From Ardenticatenaceae bacterium (lineage in GTDB: Bacteria > Chloroflexota > Anaerolineae > Promineifilales > Promineifilaceae), in NCBI GenBank assembly GCA_020634565.1, contig JACKBN010000003.1, forward strand, positions 1 through 64,000: a stretch of 64,000 nucleotides of DNA, written 5' to 3'. A program made the position numbers and the translations under genes. Shown in pieces: positions 51,807-61,735 of this stretch; the stretch's first letter is position 1; each line of letters starts with the position of its first letter. The notes beneath the pieces are model-generated. The model did no database searches and was not told where the DNA came from. It saw only the letters and a program-made list of their open reading frames with translations.

Positions 51807-53443
51807 TCACTTCACCACCAGTGGCAAAAAGAGCTTTTCGGTCAGGGGATGCCATTCATAAGCGCCCACATCTGGCAGCGAATCACGCACATTGCCGTTG
51901 AAATCTGTCAGGCTGCTTAACCCTGGCGAACCAGCATCGACGATAACGGCCGTTTCCGCCGCAGGCCGCAAATCCGCACCACTCACAAAGCCCGGCACGT
52001 CGGCAATGGAGTTGATACCCCAGCCAATCACCTGCCACGCCGCTAAATCCCCCACCCCATTGGCCCACTCGCCCGCGCCAAAGCCACAGACGTTGTAGTT
52101 GATCACGTTGTAGTTGGCCGCAGACATCGTGGTATCCAGGCAGTTCCAGCCGGAAGTGGCGCTCGTTGCCTGAATGGCATTGCTAACGATGGCATGGCTG
52201 CTGCCCTCATTGAGGGCAATACCGGTGCCGGTATTGGTCCAGATGCTGTTGTTGCGAATGACCACGTTTTGGCTAATAGCGTCACCCGTGCCCGGTAGCT
52301 GCGCCGGAATGCTGACGCCTGTTACGCCAAAGCCCTGGTTTTGGATGATGACATTGTTTTCGATGGTGCAGTTCTGGCAGGAGGCGGTGCCAACGGCCGT
52401 ATTGCCCACGTTTTCGATCCGGTTGCCGCGAATGGTGACGTTGTTAAACGCTTCGGCCGTGCTGTACGCCGGGGTGATGGCAATGCCCCAACAACCCTGG
52501 TTGGCCTTGCCCACATCCTCATGCACATAGTTGCCTTCAATGAGCAAATCGGTCATGACACCATGACCGACAAGCGAAACGCCGCCGCAGCTGCCACTGC
52601 CGTCCAGCGAGGAGCGATAAAGCTCATTGTTGCGAATGGTCATCCGGCTGCCGCCGCTGACGTAGATATTGTGGTCAAACATGGAGCCATCGCCGTTGTT
52701 TTCAAAGTAGCTGTTTTCGATGAGCAGATCATTGCTGCCACCCAAAACCCCCTGGTGATCGCTGTTGAGAATGGTGAGATTGCGCAGCGTCACCCGATCA
52801 TTTTGGCCGTTGCACTGCGGGTCGCCACCGGAACAGGGGTTGGACCCCGCCAAATGCACGCCGATGGCAAAACCATCCGTGCGAATGTTATCCAGCACCA
52901 CGTCATTCACGTCGTTGTAAAAGAAGAAGGCCCAACCGTTAGAAGTGCAGCCAGGGCAGCGCAAATCGAGATTTTCAAAGATGTAGCCACCCTGGGCAAT
53001 GGCATTGCCCCCGTTGGCCAGATCAAAACCGTGGTCATCTACCGGACGAGACAAAATCGGCCGTCCTTCATCGCCAGAGGCCCACGGCGGGGCATAATCG
53101 GCCACGGTGCAGGGAAAAGAGTTGGAGCAGTTGCTGTTCACCCAGCGGGCGCTGCCGCTGGCCAGGTCAAACGCGCCGCCCTGGCAAAAGCGAATCTCAT
53201 CCCCGCCCGCCATGATGCTGAACTGAGTGCGCGCTTTTTCGTAAGTCTGCCACGGCGCAGCGGGGAAGTGCCGCTGTTGGCATCGCTGCCTGCGGTACAG
53301 TTGCCATCGGCTCCCGGCTGGCAGTCACACACATAGTAGGTGGTAGCCGTAGGAGCCGCCAGTGCCTGCCGGTAGATGGCAAACCCTAACAGGGAAAGCA
53401 ACAAACTTATGAGAATAAAGCCTGCAAATCGTCTTGTCTTCAT
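51807..53443 (-). pseudogene. Secreted parallel beta-helix protein with LPLV tail (one frameshift), copy 2
   Basis: About 545 codons, paralogous to copy 1 along its whole length, with the same signal peptide start and the same AAGGAGC site. It holds DLANGGNAIAQGGYIFENLDLRC, NNELYRSSLDG and tail EWHPLTEKLFLPLVVK. The frame breaks at a C4 run (53262-53265 plus strand GGGG); the paralogue has C5 here and reads GTSPAAPWQTY. The start at 53443 is chosen by analogy with copy 1. The two genes are adjacent and tandem. Confidence 0.85.
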
Positions 53444-53568
53444 GGCGGTGCTCCTTATATAAACGCGGGAAATTTCTTTAAAAAGTAGTGCCATTCAGGT
53501 CCGGGTTAACTCACCTATTTGGCCTTGCTATGTCAGCATATGATTCAACTGCCCCTATCTCAAACTCA

Positions 53569-54906
53569 TCATTGGGTTTGCAGAGGAATTTGCCCCGTGC
53601 TGGTGAATTCGCCCTCATTGACTGTCTCAAAATCTACCGCAATTTGTAATGTGCCTAGCCCATTCGCGGCAGGCAAAGGGCAGCTAAACGACCAGGTCAC
53701 ATAACCATATTCGCTAACGGCCGATTCTAGCGTGCAAAGCTGCATCTCATCCGCACTGCCCACCTGCATTTGGCGCACCGTCTGAATAGGATTGGAACTG
53801 TTGTCAAATTCCTGCCCCCAACCGTAGTTGGCGACAAATGTGCCGCTAAAAATAGCGTTTGCCAAATCAACGTCATACTCAAGTGACGCGGCCAGAGGGA
53901 GCAAACCGAAAAACTGGCTGGGTAATCTGTAATAAATTGTGGCGCGCTCACTGGACTCCAGTAGCGCCTCGTCAAAAGCCTGTTGATCCAGACTAAAATA
54001 ATCTTGAGCCTCTTCGGTTAGCAGATCATAGACGGCAAAGCCAATGTCGCCGCTCGTCTGGCGATACAGCTGCCCATCGGCCATAATGTACCAGGGGGCG
54101 TGCCCTCTAAAACCCGTACTTTGGGAGTAGAGGAGCAGGGAACGGCCGTCTGCCAACTGAATCTCAATATGCCAATCTGGATAATCATCGGTCCACAGGT
54201 TGGTATAGCGTATGCTGTCCGCGGGCGTCAGCGCCGTCAGGCTGGCCGCAAGCTGCTCCACTTGAGCCGTAACATCCCCTTTGCTGCCGTGTTGGAAACG
54301 GCCGTTTGCCACAGGAATCTGCTCATACTCATAAATAGGCTCGCTTTCGCCCACCCAGGTAAACAGATAGTTGACGGCCGTTACGGGCGAAACGGACGAG
54401 AAAGCCAGCCCATTTTCGCCGGCCACAAACAGGTCTGAACTGGAAACAGCCGTTTCCGCCTGAAAGCCAAAAGCATAGGTCTCATCAGGATCAATATTTT
54501 CTACGACACTGGCTGTGGTCAGCACGTAGCCATCATGCTGCGCCACCATCAGTTTCGGCAGCTCCAGACAGCCACCGGGCGACGTGGCAAAGATAGCGGC
54601 GATACCATTTTCGTCAGTGGTGGTGCGACTGTAAGCGGTTGGCTCCAGCACAAATTCAATGCCCGGCAACGGCCGTTCGCCTTCATCCTGCACACCATTA
54701 CCATTTTCATCTAGCCAGGCAAAAGCGGTGGCCGACTGGAAACAATCGGCTTCGATGTGTGCGGCAACCGGAACGGCCGTTGGTTCGACAGTAGGCGTTT
54801 CCCGCACGGGAATCTGCTCAACGGTGGGCGGGGTGCAGGCCGCCGCCCCCAGCAGCAAGAGAAAAATGAATAAACCAATCAATTGTTTTACAGGCTGTTG
54901 GGCCAT
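53569..54906 (-). CDS. Lipoprotein with an SdrD B-like domain
   Basis: A 445-residue lipoprotein, lipobox AAAC, followed by TPTVEPT linker. Residues 60-150 hold an SdrD_B-like repeat (FAWLDENGNGVQDEGERPLPGIEFVLEP, calcium-binding DENGNGVQDEGE). The remaining 300 residues are a globular domain without a recognised family. It is probably exposed on the cell surface next to the beta-helix proteins. Confidence 0.75.
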   Translation of the reverse strand: MAQQPVKQLIGLFIFLLLLGAAACTPPTVEQIPVRETPTVEPTAVPVAAHIEADCFQSATAFAWLDENGNGVQDEGERPLPGIEFVLEPTAYSRTTTDENGIAAIFATSPGGCLELPKLMVAQHDGYVLTTASVVENIDPDETYAFGFQAETAVSSSDLFVAGENGLAFSSVSPVTAVNYLFTWVGESEPIYEYEQIPVANGRFQHGSKGDVTAQVEQLAASLTALTPADSIRYTNLWTDDYPDWHIEIQLADGRSLLLYSQSTGFRGHAPWYIMADGQLYRQTSGDIGFAVYDLLTEEAQDYFSLDQQAFDEALLESSERATIYYRLPSQFFGLLPLAASLEYDVDLANAIFSGTFVANYGWGQEFDNSSNPIQTVRQMQVGSADEMQLCTLESAVSEYGYVTWSFSCPLPAANGLGTLQIAVDFETVNEGEFTSTGQIPLQTQ

Positions 54907-55051
54907 GGTGTTTGCTCCTTTTGTGGTGAAGTTAGGAAATGGTGGGGACTATTGCCGACCAACAGCCCCCACTTAAAACGTTCCCAGCCTATCGTTTGGT
55001 TCCCCAACAGAATTTTTCCATTGGCCAACGTACCATTCTTGAAACAAAATG

Positions 55052-55177
55052 CTAATGTCCAAAACCAGGGCCACCTAAATTGGTGACAAGGTAGATGATC
55101 ATCAAAGAGATGATTAACAGAATAATTGTGAATAAGGCCACAAAAAAGAGCTTGGCCATTCGAGGTTTCAGAATCAA
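55052..55177 (-). CDS. Single-span membrane peptide
   Basis: A 41-residue protein from TTG at 55177 behind GGAG (spacing 5), reading ILKPRMAKLFFVALF and a hydrophobic stretch to MIIYLVTN, then LGGPGFGH. One transmembrane segment, N-terminus basic. It is too short for standard gene calls and lies between two lipoprotein genes. The function is unknown. Confidence 0.5.
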   Translation of the reverse strand: MILKPRMAKLFFVALFTIILLIISLMIIYLVTNLGGPGFGH

Positions 55178-55221
55178 TATTTCTCCTTTTTTTAACGGTA
55201 TACGGGTAATGTGAATCATCA

Positions 55222-56010
55222 TTATCGCGGAGCCATGACACCTAACTCGGGCAGCCGAAGGTGCAGCTCAAAATAGCTGCCGTCCTGCACAACAATAGGA
55301 AAGGAACTGCTCTGGTTGACAACCTCCCAGGCAGTTAAGAGCGCATCGCCTTCCACCCAAACCCGCGCCGCATCATGCAAATCCAAACCCAGTGCAGCTG
55401 CATCCCAAATTGGATATTCTCTTCCCTCTCGGGCTTCGATCTCTCTGGCGTCAAGCTGGCCGGATTGCGGGAAATAGGGCGTGCCTTCAGCGCCAGCCCC
55501 AGAAGTGAGCAGGTCAACCAGCTCATGGAATCCACGCGGTGCCCCCTCGTCATATTCGCTCACCTGGGTCAGGGTTGAGTCCAGATACACACGGATGGTG
55601 AGGGTGCTGCCGTCCATCACATTTTCTCGGGGCGCGTAACGCTCTTTCATACGAAAGAATCCTTTGTCAGCAATCGTATCGAGCAGGGCGGCCATCTCGG
55701 CTTCGCTTAGCTGACCCTGCCAAACGTAGCGGTGGTGGTCGTCATCCCACGTGACCCAGACAATACGGCCGTCGCCCCAAACCTGGGATACAAAAACCTG
55801 GTTTAAAAGAGCCGCCGTTGGTGCCGACCCGCCAATGTCGTAGCTCACCTGGATGACGAGCGTCTCCGGGTTTTGGTCCCAGGTCGGCTCTACCGCCAGA
55901 GGCTCGGTAGCCGGCGGTTCAGGATCAGGCTCGCCTGGCGCTTCGGGCGATAGCTCTGCCGTGCATGCGACCATCAGGGACAAAATAAAAATCATTACAA
56001 ATTTTTTCAT
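55222..56010 (-). CDS. Lipoprotein, paralogue of 56323-57162
   Basis: A 262-residue lipoprotein (lipobox MVAC) with a Pro/Glu linker and a soluble domain. It shares long blocks with the protein at 56323-57162: FVSQVWGDGRIVWVTW, GQLSEAEMAALLDTIADKGFFRM, GFHELVDLLTSGAGAE and LTAWEVVNQSSSFPIVVQDG. The start is the second of two ATGs behind GGAG. No family is recognised. An AAGTAATTTTCA hairpin cluster separates the two copies. Confidence 0.78.
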   Translation of the reverse strand: MKKFVMIFILSLMVACTAELSPEAPGEPDPEPPATEPLAVEPTWDQNPETLVIQVSYDIGGSAPTAALLNQVFVSQVWGDGRIVWVTWDDDHHRYVWQGQLSEAEMAALLDTIADKGFFRMKERYAPRENVMDGSTLTIRVYLDSTLTQVSEYDEGAPRGFHELVDLLTSGAGAEGTPYFPQSGQLDAREIEAREGREYPIWDAAALGLDLHDAARVWVEGDALLTAWEVVNQSSSFPIVVQDGSYFELHLRLPELGVMAPR

Positions 56011-56091
56011 CATATCTCCAACGAAATTTTGTTTGTTTGTGTTTACTGCATTCCGAAAATTGGCCACGGAGTTCGCAGAGAGTTCAGGTTT

Positions 56092-56308
56092 AAGTAATTT
56101 TCAAGCTACTTCTTGAAAATTACTTAGAAAAACAGAACGATATGACCTCAATGAGCAGACTCCTGTTTCAACATATTTGTTGAGGTCTACTGAAGTAATT
56201 TTCAATAAATATCGTGAATGCCAATCGGGCAAATGAAAATTACTTTCAGGAGAACAAAAAGAGCTAATGAGGGATTTGTTCTCAAGTTACTTTTTGTTCT
56301 CCACATAA
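56092..56308 (-). repeat. Compound hairpin cluster with family-1 copy C
   Basis: Two neighbouring elements. The first, 56092-56187, has AAGTAATTTTCAAG (56092-56105) paired with its complement at 56112-56125, then GACCTCAA (56144) paired with TTGAGGTC (56180). The second, 56193-56308, is family-1 double-hairpin copy C, inverted and by eye identical to copy B. The block fills the 312-base gap between the two paralogous lipoprotein genes and holds no gene. Confidence 0.85.
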
Positions 56309-56322
56309 AAAACGGGCGGTAA

Positions 56323-57162
56323 TTATTGGATGGCCATGACACCAATTTCAGGCAGCCGCAGGTACAGTTCAAAATAGCTACCGTCCTGCACAACAATAGG
56401 AAAGAAGCTGCTCTGGTTGACGACCTCCCAGGCAGTTAAGAGCGCGTCGCCTTCCACCCAAACCCGCGCCGCATCATGCAAATCCAGACCCAATGCAGTT
56501 GCATCCCAAATTGGATACTCACCTTCCGCCATATAATCTGGGGCTTCTATGGCATCAAGTTGACCAGATTGCGGAACATACGGCGTCGCTTCAACGCCTG
56601 CGCCAGAGGTAAGCAGGTCAATCAGTTCATGGAATCCGTCCGGTGCACCGTAAAAGTATTCGCTCACTACCTTCTCTCTTGAGAGCAAGTGAACGCTAAG
56701 ACGCGTGGTGCCGCCATCGAGCACATTTTCATCTGGCGCATAGCGGGCTTTCATGCGAAAGAACCCTTTGTCAGCAAAGGTCTCCAACAAGGTAGTCATC
56801 TCGGCTTCGCTTAGTTGACCCTGCCAAACGTAGCGCTGGAAGTCGCCGTAGTCGTTGTAGTCGTCAGCCCAGGTTGTCCAGACGATACGGCCGTCTCCCC
56901 AAACCTGGGACATAAAAAGCTGGTTGATTAGGGCCGCATTCGATGCCGACCCGCTGCCGCTGGCAGCAACCTGGATAACGAGCGTTTCTGGATCACGGTC
57001 CCAGTCCAATTCTACGGAAGGTGCCTCAGTTACAGTGGGCTCAATCACAGTTGGCTCAGTCACAGTTGGCTCGGGATCAGGCTCGACGGTAACTGCTGGC
57101 GCGGACACCGTCGCACAACCTGTGATTAGGAACAAAATAAAAATCATTGCAAATTTTTTCAT
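56323..57162 (-). CDS. Lipoprotein, paralogue of 55222-56010
   Basis: A 279-residue lipoprotein (lipobox ITGC), with a longer Val/Thr/Glu/Pro linker than its neighbour and the same C-terminal domain (MSQVWGDGRIVWTTW, GQLSEAEMTTLLETFADKGFFRMKARY, LTAWEVVNQSSFFPIVVQDG). The start at 57162 follows GGAG; the long open frame upstream is not coding. The two genes are tandem copies separated by hairpins. No family is recognised. Confidence 0.78.
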   Translation of the reverse strand: MKKFAMIFILFLITGCATVSAPAVTVEPDPEPTVTEPTVIEPTVTEAPSVELDWDRDPETLVIQVAASGSGSASNAALINQLFMSQVWGDGRIVWTTWADDYNDYGDFQRYVWQGQLSEAEMTTLLETFADKGFFRMKARYAPDENVLDGGTTRLSVHLLSREKVVSEYFYGAPDGFHELIDLLTSGAGVEATPYVPQSGQLDAIEAPDYMAEGEYPIWDATALGLDLHDAARVWVEGDALLTAWEVVNQSSFFPIVVQDGSYFELYLRLPEIGVMAIQ

Positions 57163-57266
57163 CATATCTCCAATAAAATAAGGTGAACTTTTTCTCAACT
57201 GGGCAACAGACTCATTAGCCAAAAGTTGAACTTTTGAAAACAAATTTAGCGCAGTACTCCATTGCT

Positions 57267-60200
57267 TTAGCGATTGACCAGCGGCAGGTAAACCGTCAGC
57301 GGGTCTGGCGGGGCAACGCCCAGCGTAGCCGCCCACTCGTCAAAGGTTAGCCCCACGTAATCTTGTAAATTATTTGTGTTTGTCAGGTATTGGTTAATGA
57401 CGCCCGCCAATTCCGGGCTGGCCACAGCGGTTACCCGCTGCCAGATGTCCAGCGCCTGGTCCATCAGCGGCTGGTCGATGACGACCTGGCTGCCGCGCCC
57501 TTGGGTGAAGGCGGTAAGTCCTGGCGTCAGGTTTTCCAACGTGCGGAAGGCGTCATAGGTCAGCAGCGGATCGTTGAACAGGATGGCGACCAGTTCATAA
57601 TCGTGGACAAAGTAGGTGTCTACAAAGGCGGTGCCTTCGGGGGTAGCTAAAAAGAGCTGCGTGAGCGTATCGAATACCGGACCGTCGTTGTTGATGGCTT
57701 CGCTTACGGCCGTTGCCTGCACCGGTTTGCTTGCAAAGGCATTCCCAGAGGGCTGCCTTTGCAAGTTCTCTCCAGCACACCATTTCTGCAGCACAAAGCA
57801 GAAGCAAAACGAAGGATACAAGCCCCCCGAAAGACCATTCGGTTCAGCTGGAACCACCGGGGCCAGGGTTGTGGCGCTGCGGAAAGCGTGCCAGACAAAG
57901 CCATCTTCCAGGTAGGTCAGCCGTTCCCGGTCACCAAACGCCAGATTCACGCGAGAGCGCACGGCCGTTCCTGCCGCCACCACACTCTCTTCCACCCAAT
58001 TAAAACTGTCGCCGTTGGCGCTGAAGAGGCGCACCGCATTGTCGGTGGTGATGACTGCCAAACGGGGCCGCGTGACGGCGTTGTTTAGCAGCACCAGCGC
58101 CAGCGATTTCACCGGCGCGGCGGGCGTGCCCATCGAATGCGATACCCAGGTTTGTGTTTCGGCATCTTTTTCCAGGTAGACAAGCTGGTTGGCCGTGGCG
58201 TCGTAGTATGCCACCGTCGGCGTGTTGGCAGGGGTACCACCCTCCAGACGCCGCCGCGAAACGGCCGTTGCCACCGAAGTTGCCGACACGCCGCTGGCCA
58301 GTTGCGTATCCAGCCACCCGTTGTCATACACCGCTTCATGGACACTGTTGGTGACGCTGTTGGCATACACAATGCCCACGCTGCCGCCGTACCGGTAATC
58401 TGCTGCCAGAGGGGTGATGGGCGCGGTGTGGCCGGGAACGGCCGTTGCCGTATCGTCCCACCCGCCAGCAAACTTTTGCGCGATCACCAACCTGGCACCT
58501 TCGGCGGCGCTGTAGGTGCTAAACGCCAGCGTCGGGTACGCTTCCTGGCCAACCAACATCAACACAAGGTCCGGGCCGATGGTCATCCCGGCGGGCAGCG
58601 TCAGCGCCGTCTCCTCGACCCAAATGTTGGCGGTCAGGGTCGTCAGGCGCACCTCCCGACTGGCGGCGTGATAATACGCTACGTATGGCTGGCCACCGCC
58701 ATCGTAAACCAGCGGCGCCATGATCGTTTGCGCCGCATCCGCCGCCACGAAATCGGCGGGCCAGGCGCTGCCGTTCCAGGGTGTGAACTGGATAGAGAAC
58801 GGCAGCGAAGATTCGGTGTGGAAGGCCACGGCGGGTGTGTGCCCATCCAGCGCCAGCGAGGGGAAATAATTCGGCTGGCCCAGGTTGTTGTACACCAGGC
58901 GCGTCTGCCAGTTTACCCCGCCATTGGAAATAATCAGGTCGTCGTAGGAATCCTCAAAGTAGCTTACGAACGGATTGTCATCGGTCGCCATAGCCAACCC
59001 GCCTACCCGTGTGACATGGTTGGTATCAATCGTTTCGGTTTGCCAATTGTTGGGCGATAACCGGCGCGCCAGCATGAGATTTTGCCCAGTCTGGTTGACA
59101 TAAGCAATGACGGGACGGCCGTTTCCATCTAAGGCCAGCTCATGGTAACGTCCCAAACTCAACAAAACGTCCGCCGCCACAGCCTCTTCGACCCAGGTGG
59201 CATTCTCGAAAGTGAAATAGTGCAGCGCATAACGATTGTCATACAAAACGGTAGCGGCAATGTGCGGCTGATCGTTACTGTCAAAAACAAAACTGCTGCT
59301 CACGCCCACATTGGCAAAATCGGCTACCAGCTCCGTGATCCAGCCGGGGCTGCCCACACGCGTGGCCACGCGTAAATCGCCATTGGTGGAATCATGGTAG
59401 GAAACATGCGGCACACCCTCGCTGTCCACCGCCAAACCGTGGTTGTCGAGCGTGCTGCTGGCAGCTACCAGTTGGGGGAAACTAAAGTTGAGGCCGCCCA
59501 CAGGGGCATATATGTAGCGGATTTCGCCTACGGTTTCATCCAGGTAAGTGATGCCAATGCCGTGGTTGGTGAGGGCGATGCGGTTAAAGCGGCCCACGAC
59601 GCCCGCGTTTTGCAGGCGCGTTTTTTGCCAGGTAGTGCCATCAAAAAAAGCGTAATACAAATCGTGATTAATGTCGTCAGGGAAAACGATGTGTGGCCGC
59701 TGCTGAGCATCCAACAGCAGGCTAATCTGGCCGCTCACCACAACATCCTTTTCCACCGCTTCTTTTTGCCAGGTCACCCCATCCCAGTGCGCATAAATAA
59801 GGTAGCTGGCCCGCCCTTGCCCACTGGAGTAAGCCACGTGGGGCCGGTCGTTGGCGTCCAGCACCAGATCGCTGAATTGGCCAACAAAGCCGCGACTGTC
59901 CAAAAGCTGCCGCTGCCAGTTCACGGGTTCCGGCGGCGGGCCAAAATCAACGGCCGTATTCACAAATACGTCGTACACATCGTTGGTATCGCCAAAAAGC
60001 CCCACAAAGTTGGTGGCACGCGAGGCAAAAAAGGTTTGCTGGCCGGTGTCGTCCAGCGCGGCCTGAATGGAGGCATTGTTGCCTTGCCACCCTTCGCTGG
60101 CGACGGAAGCCAGGCGGGTGCTGTTGGCCGCCGCGTCATACACGTACACATCGCTGGTAAAGTTGTTGGGCAAATCCACAATGTTGGTGGCGCTAGAGTG

Positions 60201-61376
60201 GTAGGCGATGTAACGGCCGTTCCCCGAAATGGCGGGCAAGTAAGACGCATCGTCCGTCTGCGTGCCGCTAAACGGCACCGAAACGCGCCGCATCGCCGTG
60301 CCCCCTGGCTCATCAAACGTGCCGTTGCCGTCGCTGTCCCGATCGTAGCGGAAAACATTGTTGAGGCCGTTGGTGGCGGGGCTCACTAAATTGGTGGCCG
60401 CGGATTCAAAAACGACGAAACGGCCGTTGCTCGAAAGTCCCAACTTATAAACGCCCGCACTGCCGGAATCGCCATCTGCCTGCCCGCCGTTGGTGGACAC
60501 AGAAATGCGCTGAATGTTGCTGCCGCTCAGGTCGCTGATGAACACGTCCCAACTGTTGGCCGTATCGCTGGCCACCAGATTGCTGGCCGCCGAGCCAAAA
60601 GCAATCGTTTGGCCATCGGCGGAGATAACGGCAAAGGAGGAATCGCCATCGGTATTGCTGGCCCCCAACCCCACCGAAATGCGCCGGGTGAGCATCGCGC
60701 CCGCCTCATCAAAAATGCCGTCGGCATCAACATCTCGGTCGTGCAGGAAAATATCGCGCAGGCCGTTGCTGTCTAGCGGCGTCAGGTTGTCAGCAATGCT
60801 GGAAAACAGTACGTAACGGCCGTCGGCCGAAATGGACGGATTGTCCGCCGACTGGTTGGCATCCACCCCGCTGCTGCTGATGGACACATGGGCAATCGCG
60901 CCGGTTTGACGGTCCTTCACAAAAATATCGTTGAAGCTGTCTGTGTCGTTGGGATGCAAATTGGTGGCGGCAGAGGCAAAGGCGATGTAACGGCCGTTGG
61001 CCGCGATGGCAGGCGCAACGGCCGTATCGTCTCCCACCGTACCCGAGGCATTGGCGGAAACGAGGGTGGTTGTCACCGCGCCAGCTTCATCAAAAACGCC
61101 ATTGCTATCGCTGTCCCGATCACGCAGAAAGATTTGTTGGGCGCTGGTTCCGGCTACCAAATTGGTCGCGAGCGAGGTAAAAGCCACAAAACGGCCGTCT
61201 GCCGAGACCGCTGGGGCCAACGACAAATTATTCGCCTCGGTGCCATTGCTGGCTTCGGACAGGCGGGTGGTGGTGGAAACGGCCGTTACTTGCGCCGCAA
61301 CCTCCTCCTTTCCACCCCTGGCTACAACAGCCAACAAAAATGCTAAGATGAGTAATGCCCATGTCTGTAAACGCAC
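57267..61376 (-). CDS. Giant exported WD40-like beta-propeller protein with LPLV tail
   Basis: A 1369-residue exported protein. The start is GTG at 61376 behind GGAG; signal RLQTWALLILAFLLAVVARG. The N-terminal 450 residues are PD40/TolB-like blades with the motif S-x-[DN]GR-[FY]-[IV]-AF-x-S-x-A-[TS]NLV. The middle 600 residues carry a second repeat (VLDANDRPHVAYSS, LDAQQRPHIVFP). The C-terminal part includes a Cys-rich odd segment with a perfect hairpin (57730-57765) and ends DPLTVYLPLVNR. Palindrome copies fall on the NGR/DGR codons of many blades. It is probably a surface or secreted scaffold. Confidence 0.82.
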   Translation of the reverse strand: MRLQTWALLILAFLLAVVARGGKEEVAAQVTAVSTTTRLSEASNGTEANNLSLAPAVSADGRFVAFTSLATNLVAGTSAQQIFLRDRDSDSNGVFDEAGAVTTTLVSANASGTVGDDTAVAPAIAANGRYIAFASAATNLHPNDTDSFNDIFVKDRQTGAIAHVSISSSGVDANQSADNPSISADGRYVLFSSIADNLTPLDSNGLRDIFLHDRDVDADGIFDEAGAMLTRRISVGLGASNTDGDSSFAVISADGQTIAFGSAASNLVASDTANSWDVFISDLSGSNIQRISVSTNGGQADGDSGSAGVYKLGLSSNGRFVVFESAATNLVSPATNGLNNVFRYDRDSDGNGTFDEPGGTAMRRVSVPFSGTQTDDASYLPAISGNGRYIAYHSSATNIVDLPNNFTSDVYVYDAAANSTRLASVASEGWQGNNASIQAALDDTGQQTFFASRATNFVGLFGDTNDVYDVFVNTAVDFGPPPEPVNWQRQLLDSRGFVGQFSDLVLDANDRPHVAYSSGQGRASYLIYAHWDGVTWQKEAVEKDVVVSGQISLLLDAQQRPHIVFPDDINHDLYYAFFDGTTWQKTRLQNAGVVGRFNRIALTNHGIGITYLDETVGEIRYIYAPVGGLNFSFPQLVAASSTLDNHGLAVDSEGVPHVSYHDSTNGDLRVATRVGSPGWITELVADFANVGVSSSFVFDSNDQPHIAATVLYDNRYALHYFTFENATWVEEAVAADVLLSLGRYHELALDGNGRPVIAYVNQTGQNLMLARRLSPNNWQTETIDTNHVTRVGGLAMATDDNPFVSYFEDSYDDLIISNGGVNWQTRLVYNNLGQPNYFPSLALDGHTPAVAFHTESSLPFSIQFTPWNGSAWPADFVAADAAQTIMAPLVYDGGGQPYVAYYHAASREVRLTTLTANIWVEETALTLPAGMTIGPDLVLMLVGQEAYPTLAFSTYSAAEGARLVIAQKFAGGWDDTATAVPGHTAPITPLAADYRYGGSVGIVYANSVTNSVHEAVYDNGWLDTQLASGVSATSVATAVSRRRLEGGTPANTPTVAYYDATANQLVYLEKDAETQTWVSHSMGTPAAPVKSLALVLLNNAVTRPRLAVITTDNAVRLFSANGDSFNWVEESVVAAGTAVRSRVNLAFGDRERLTYLEDGFVWHAFRSATTLAPVVPAEPNGLSGGLYPSFCFCFVLQKWCAGENLQRQPSGNAFASKPVQATAVSEAINNDGPVFDTLTQLFLATPEGTAFVDTYFVHDYELVAILFNDPLLTYDAFRTLENLTPGLTAFTQGRGSQVVIDQPLMDQALDIWQRVTAVASPELAGVINQYLTNTNNLQDYVGLTFDEWAATLGVAPPDPLTVYLPLVNR

Positions 61377-61514
61377 GTCTACCGCTCCTACTAAAGCAAG
61401 ACTTACCCAGATTGGACCCATTTCAACTGAAAGTAATCTGGAAGCTCAATAAATAAATTGGTCCAATCTTTCGGATAACTGCGTAAGTCCTACAAAGTTA
61501 AAAAATGCCCAAAA

Positions 61515-61691
61515 TTACGCCACACCGCCCAAATACCAGCGGCGCAACAACACAATGCCAGCCGCCGCCGCAATCACGGCAAAAATTGTTCTGGTTGTGA
61601 TGCCAACCAGCAAGGTTTCCCACAGTATGACCACGGCTGCCAGCATACACATCATGGCCACAAGTAAATCCATCCACTTTCTTTGCTTCAT
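61515..61691 (-). CDS. Two-span small membrane protein
   Basis: A 58-residue protein (MKQRKWMDLLVAMMCMLAAVV, LWETLLVG, TRTIFAVIAAAAGIVLLRRWYLGGVA) with two membrane segments and a conserved-looking Arg-Trp-Tyr end. AAGGAAAG precedes the ATG by 9 bases. It lies between the two propeller genes and in the same direction. The function is unknown. Confidence 0.55.
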   Translation of the reverse strand: MKQRKWMDLLVAMMCMLAAVVILWETLLVGITTRTIFAVIAAAAGIVLLRRWYLGGVA

Positions 61692-61735
61692 TTCACACGC
61701 TTTCCTTCACGATTATATTTATTCACTATGGGTTC

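Noticed and set aside
54888..55241. Open frame of 117 codons on the minus strand between two lipoprotein genes
   Set aside because: The translation is charged and unstructured, and it overlaps the start of the lipoprotein gene at 53569-54906; the 41-codon membrane frame with a ribosome site is more credible.
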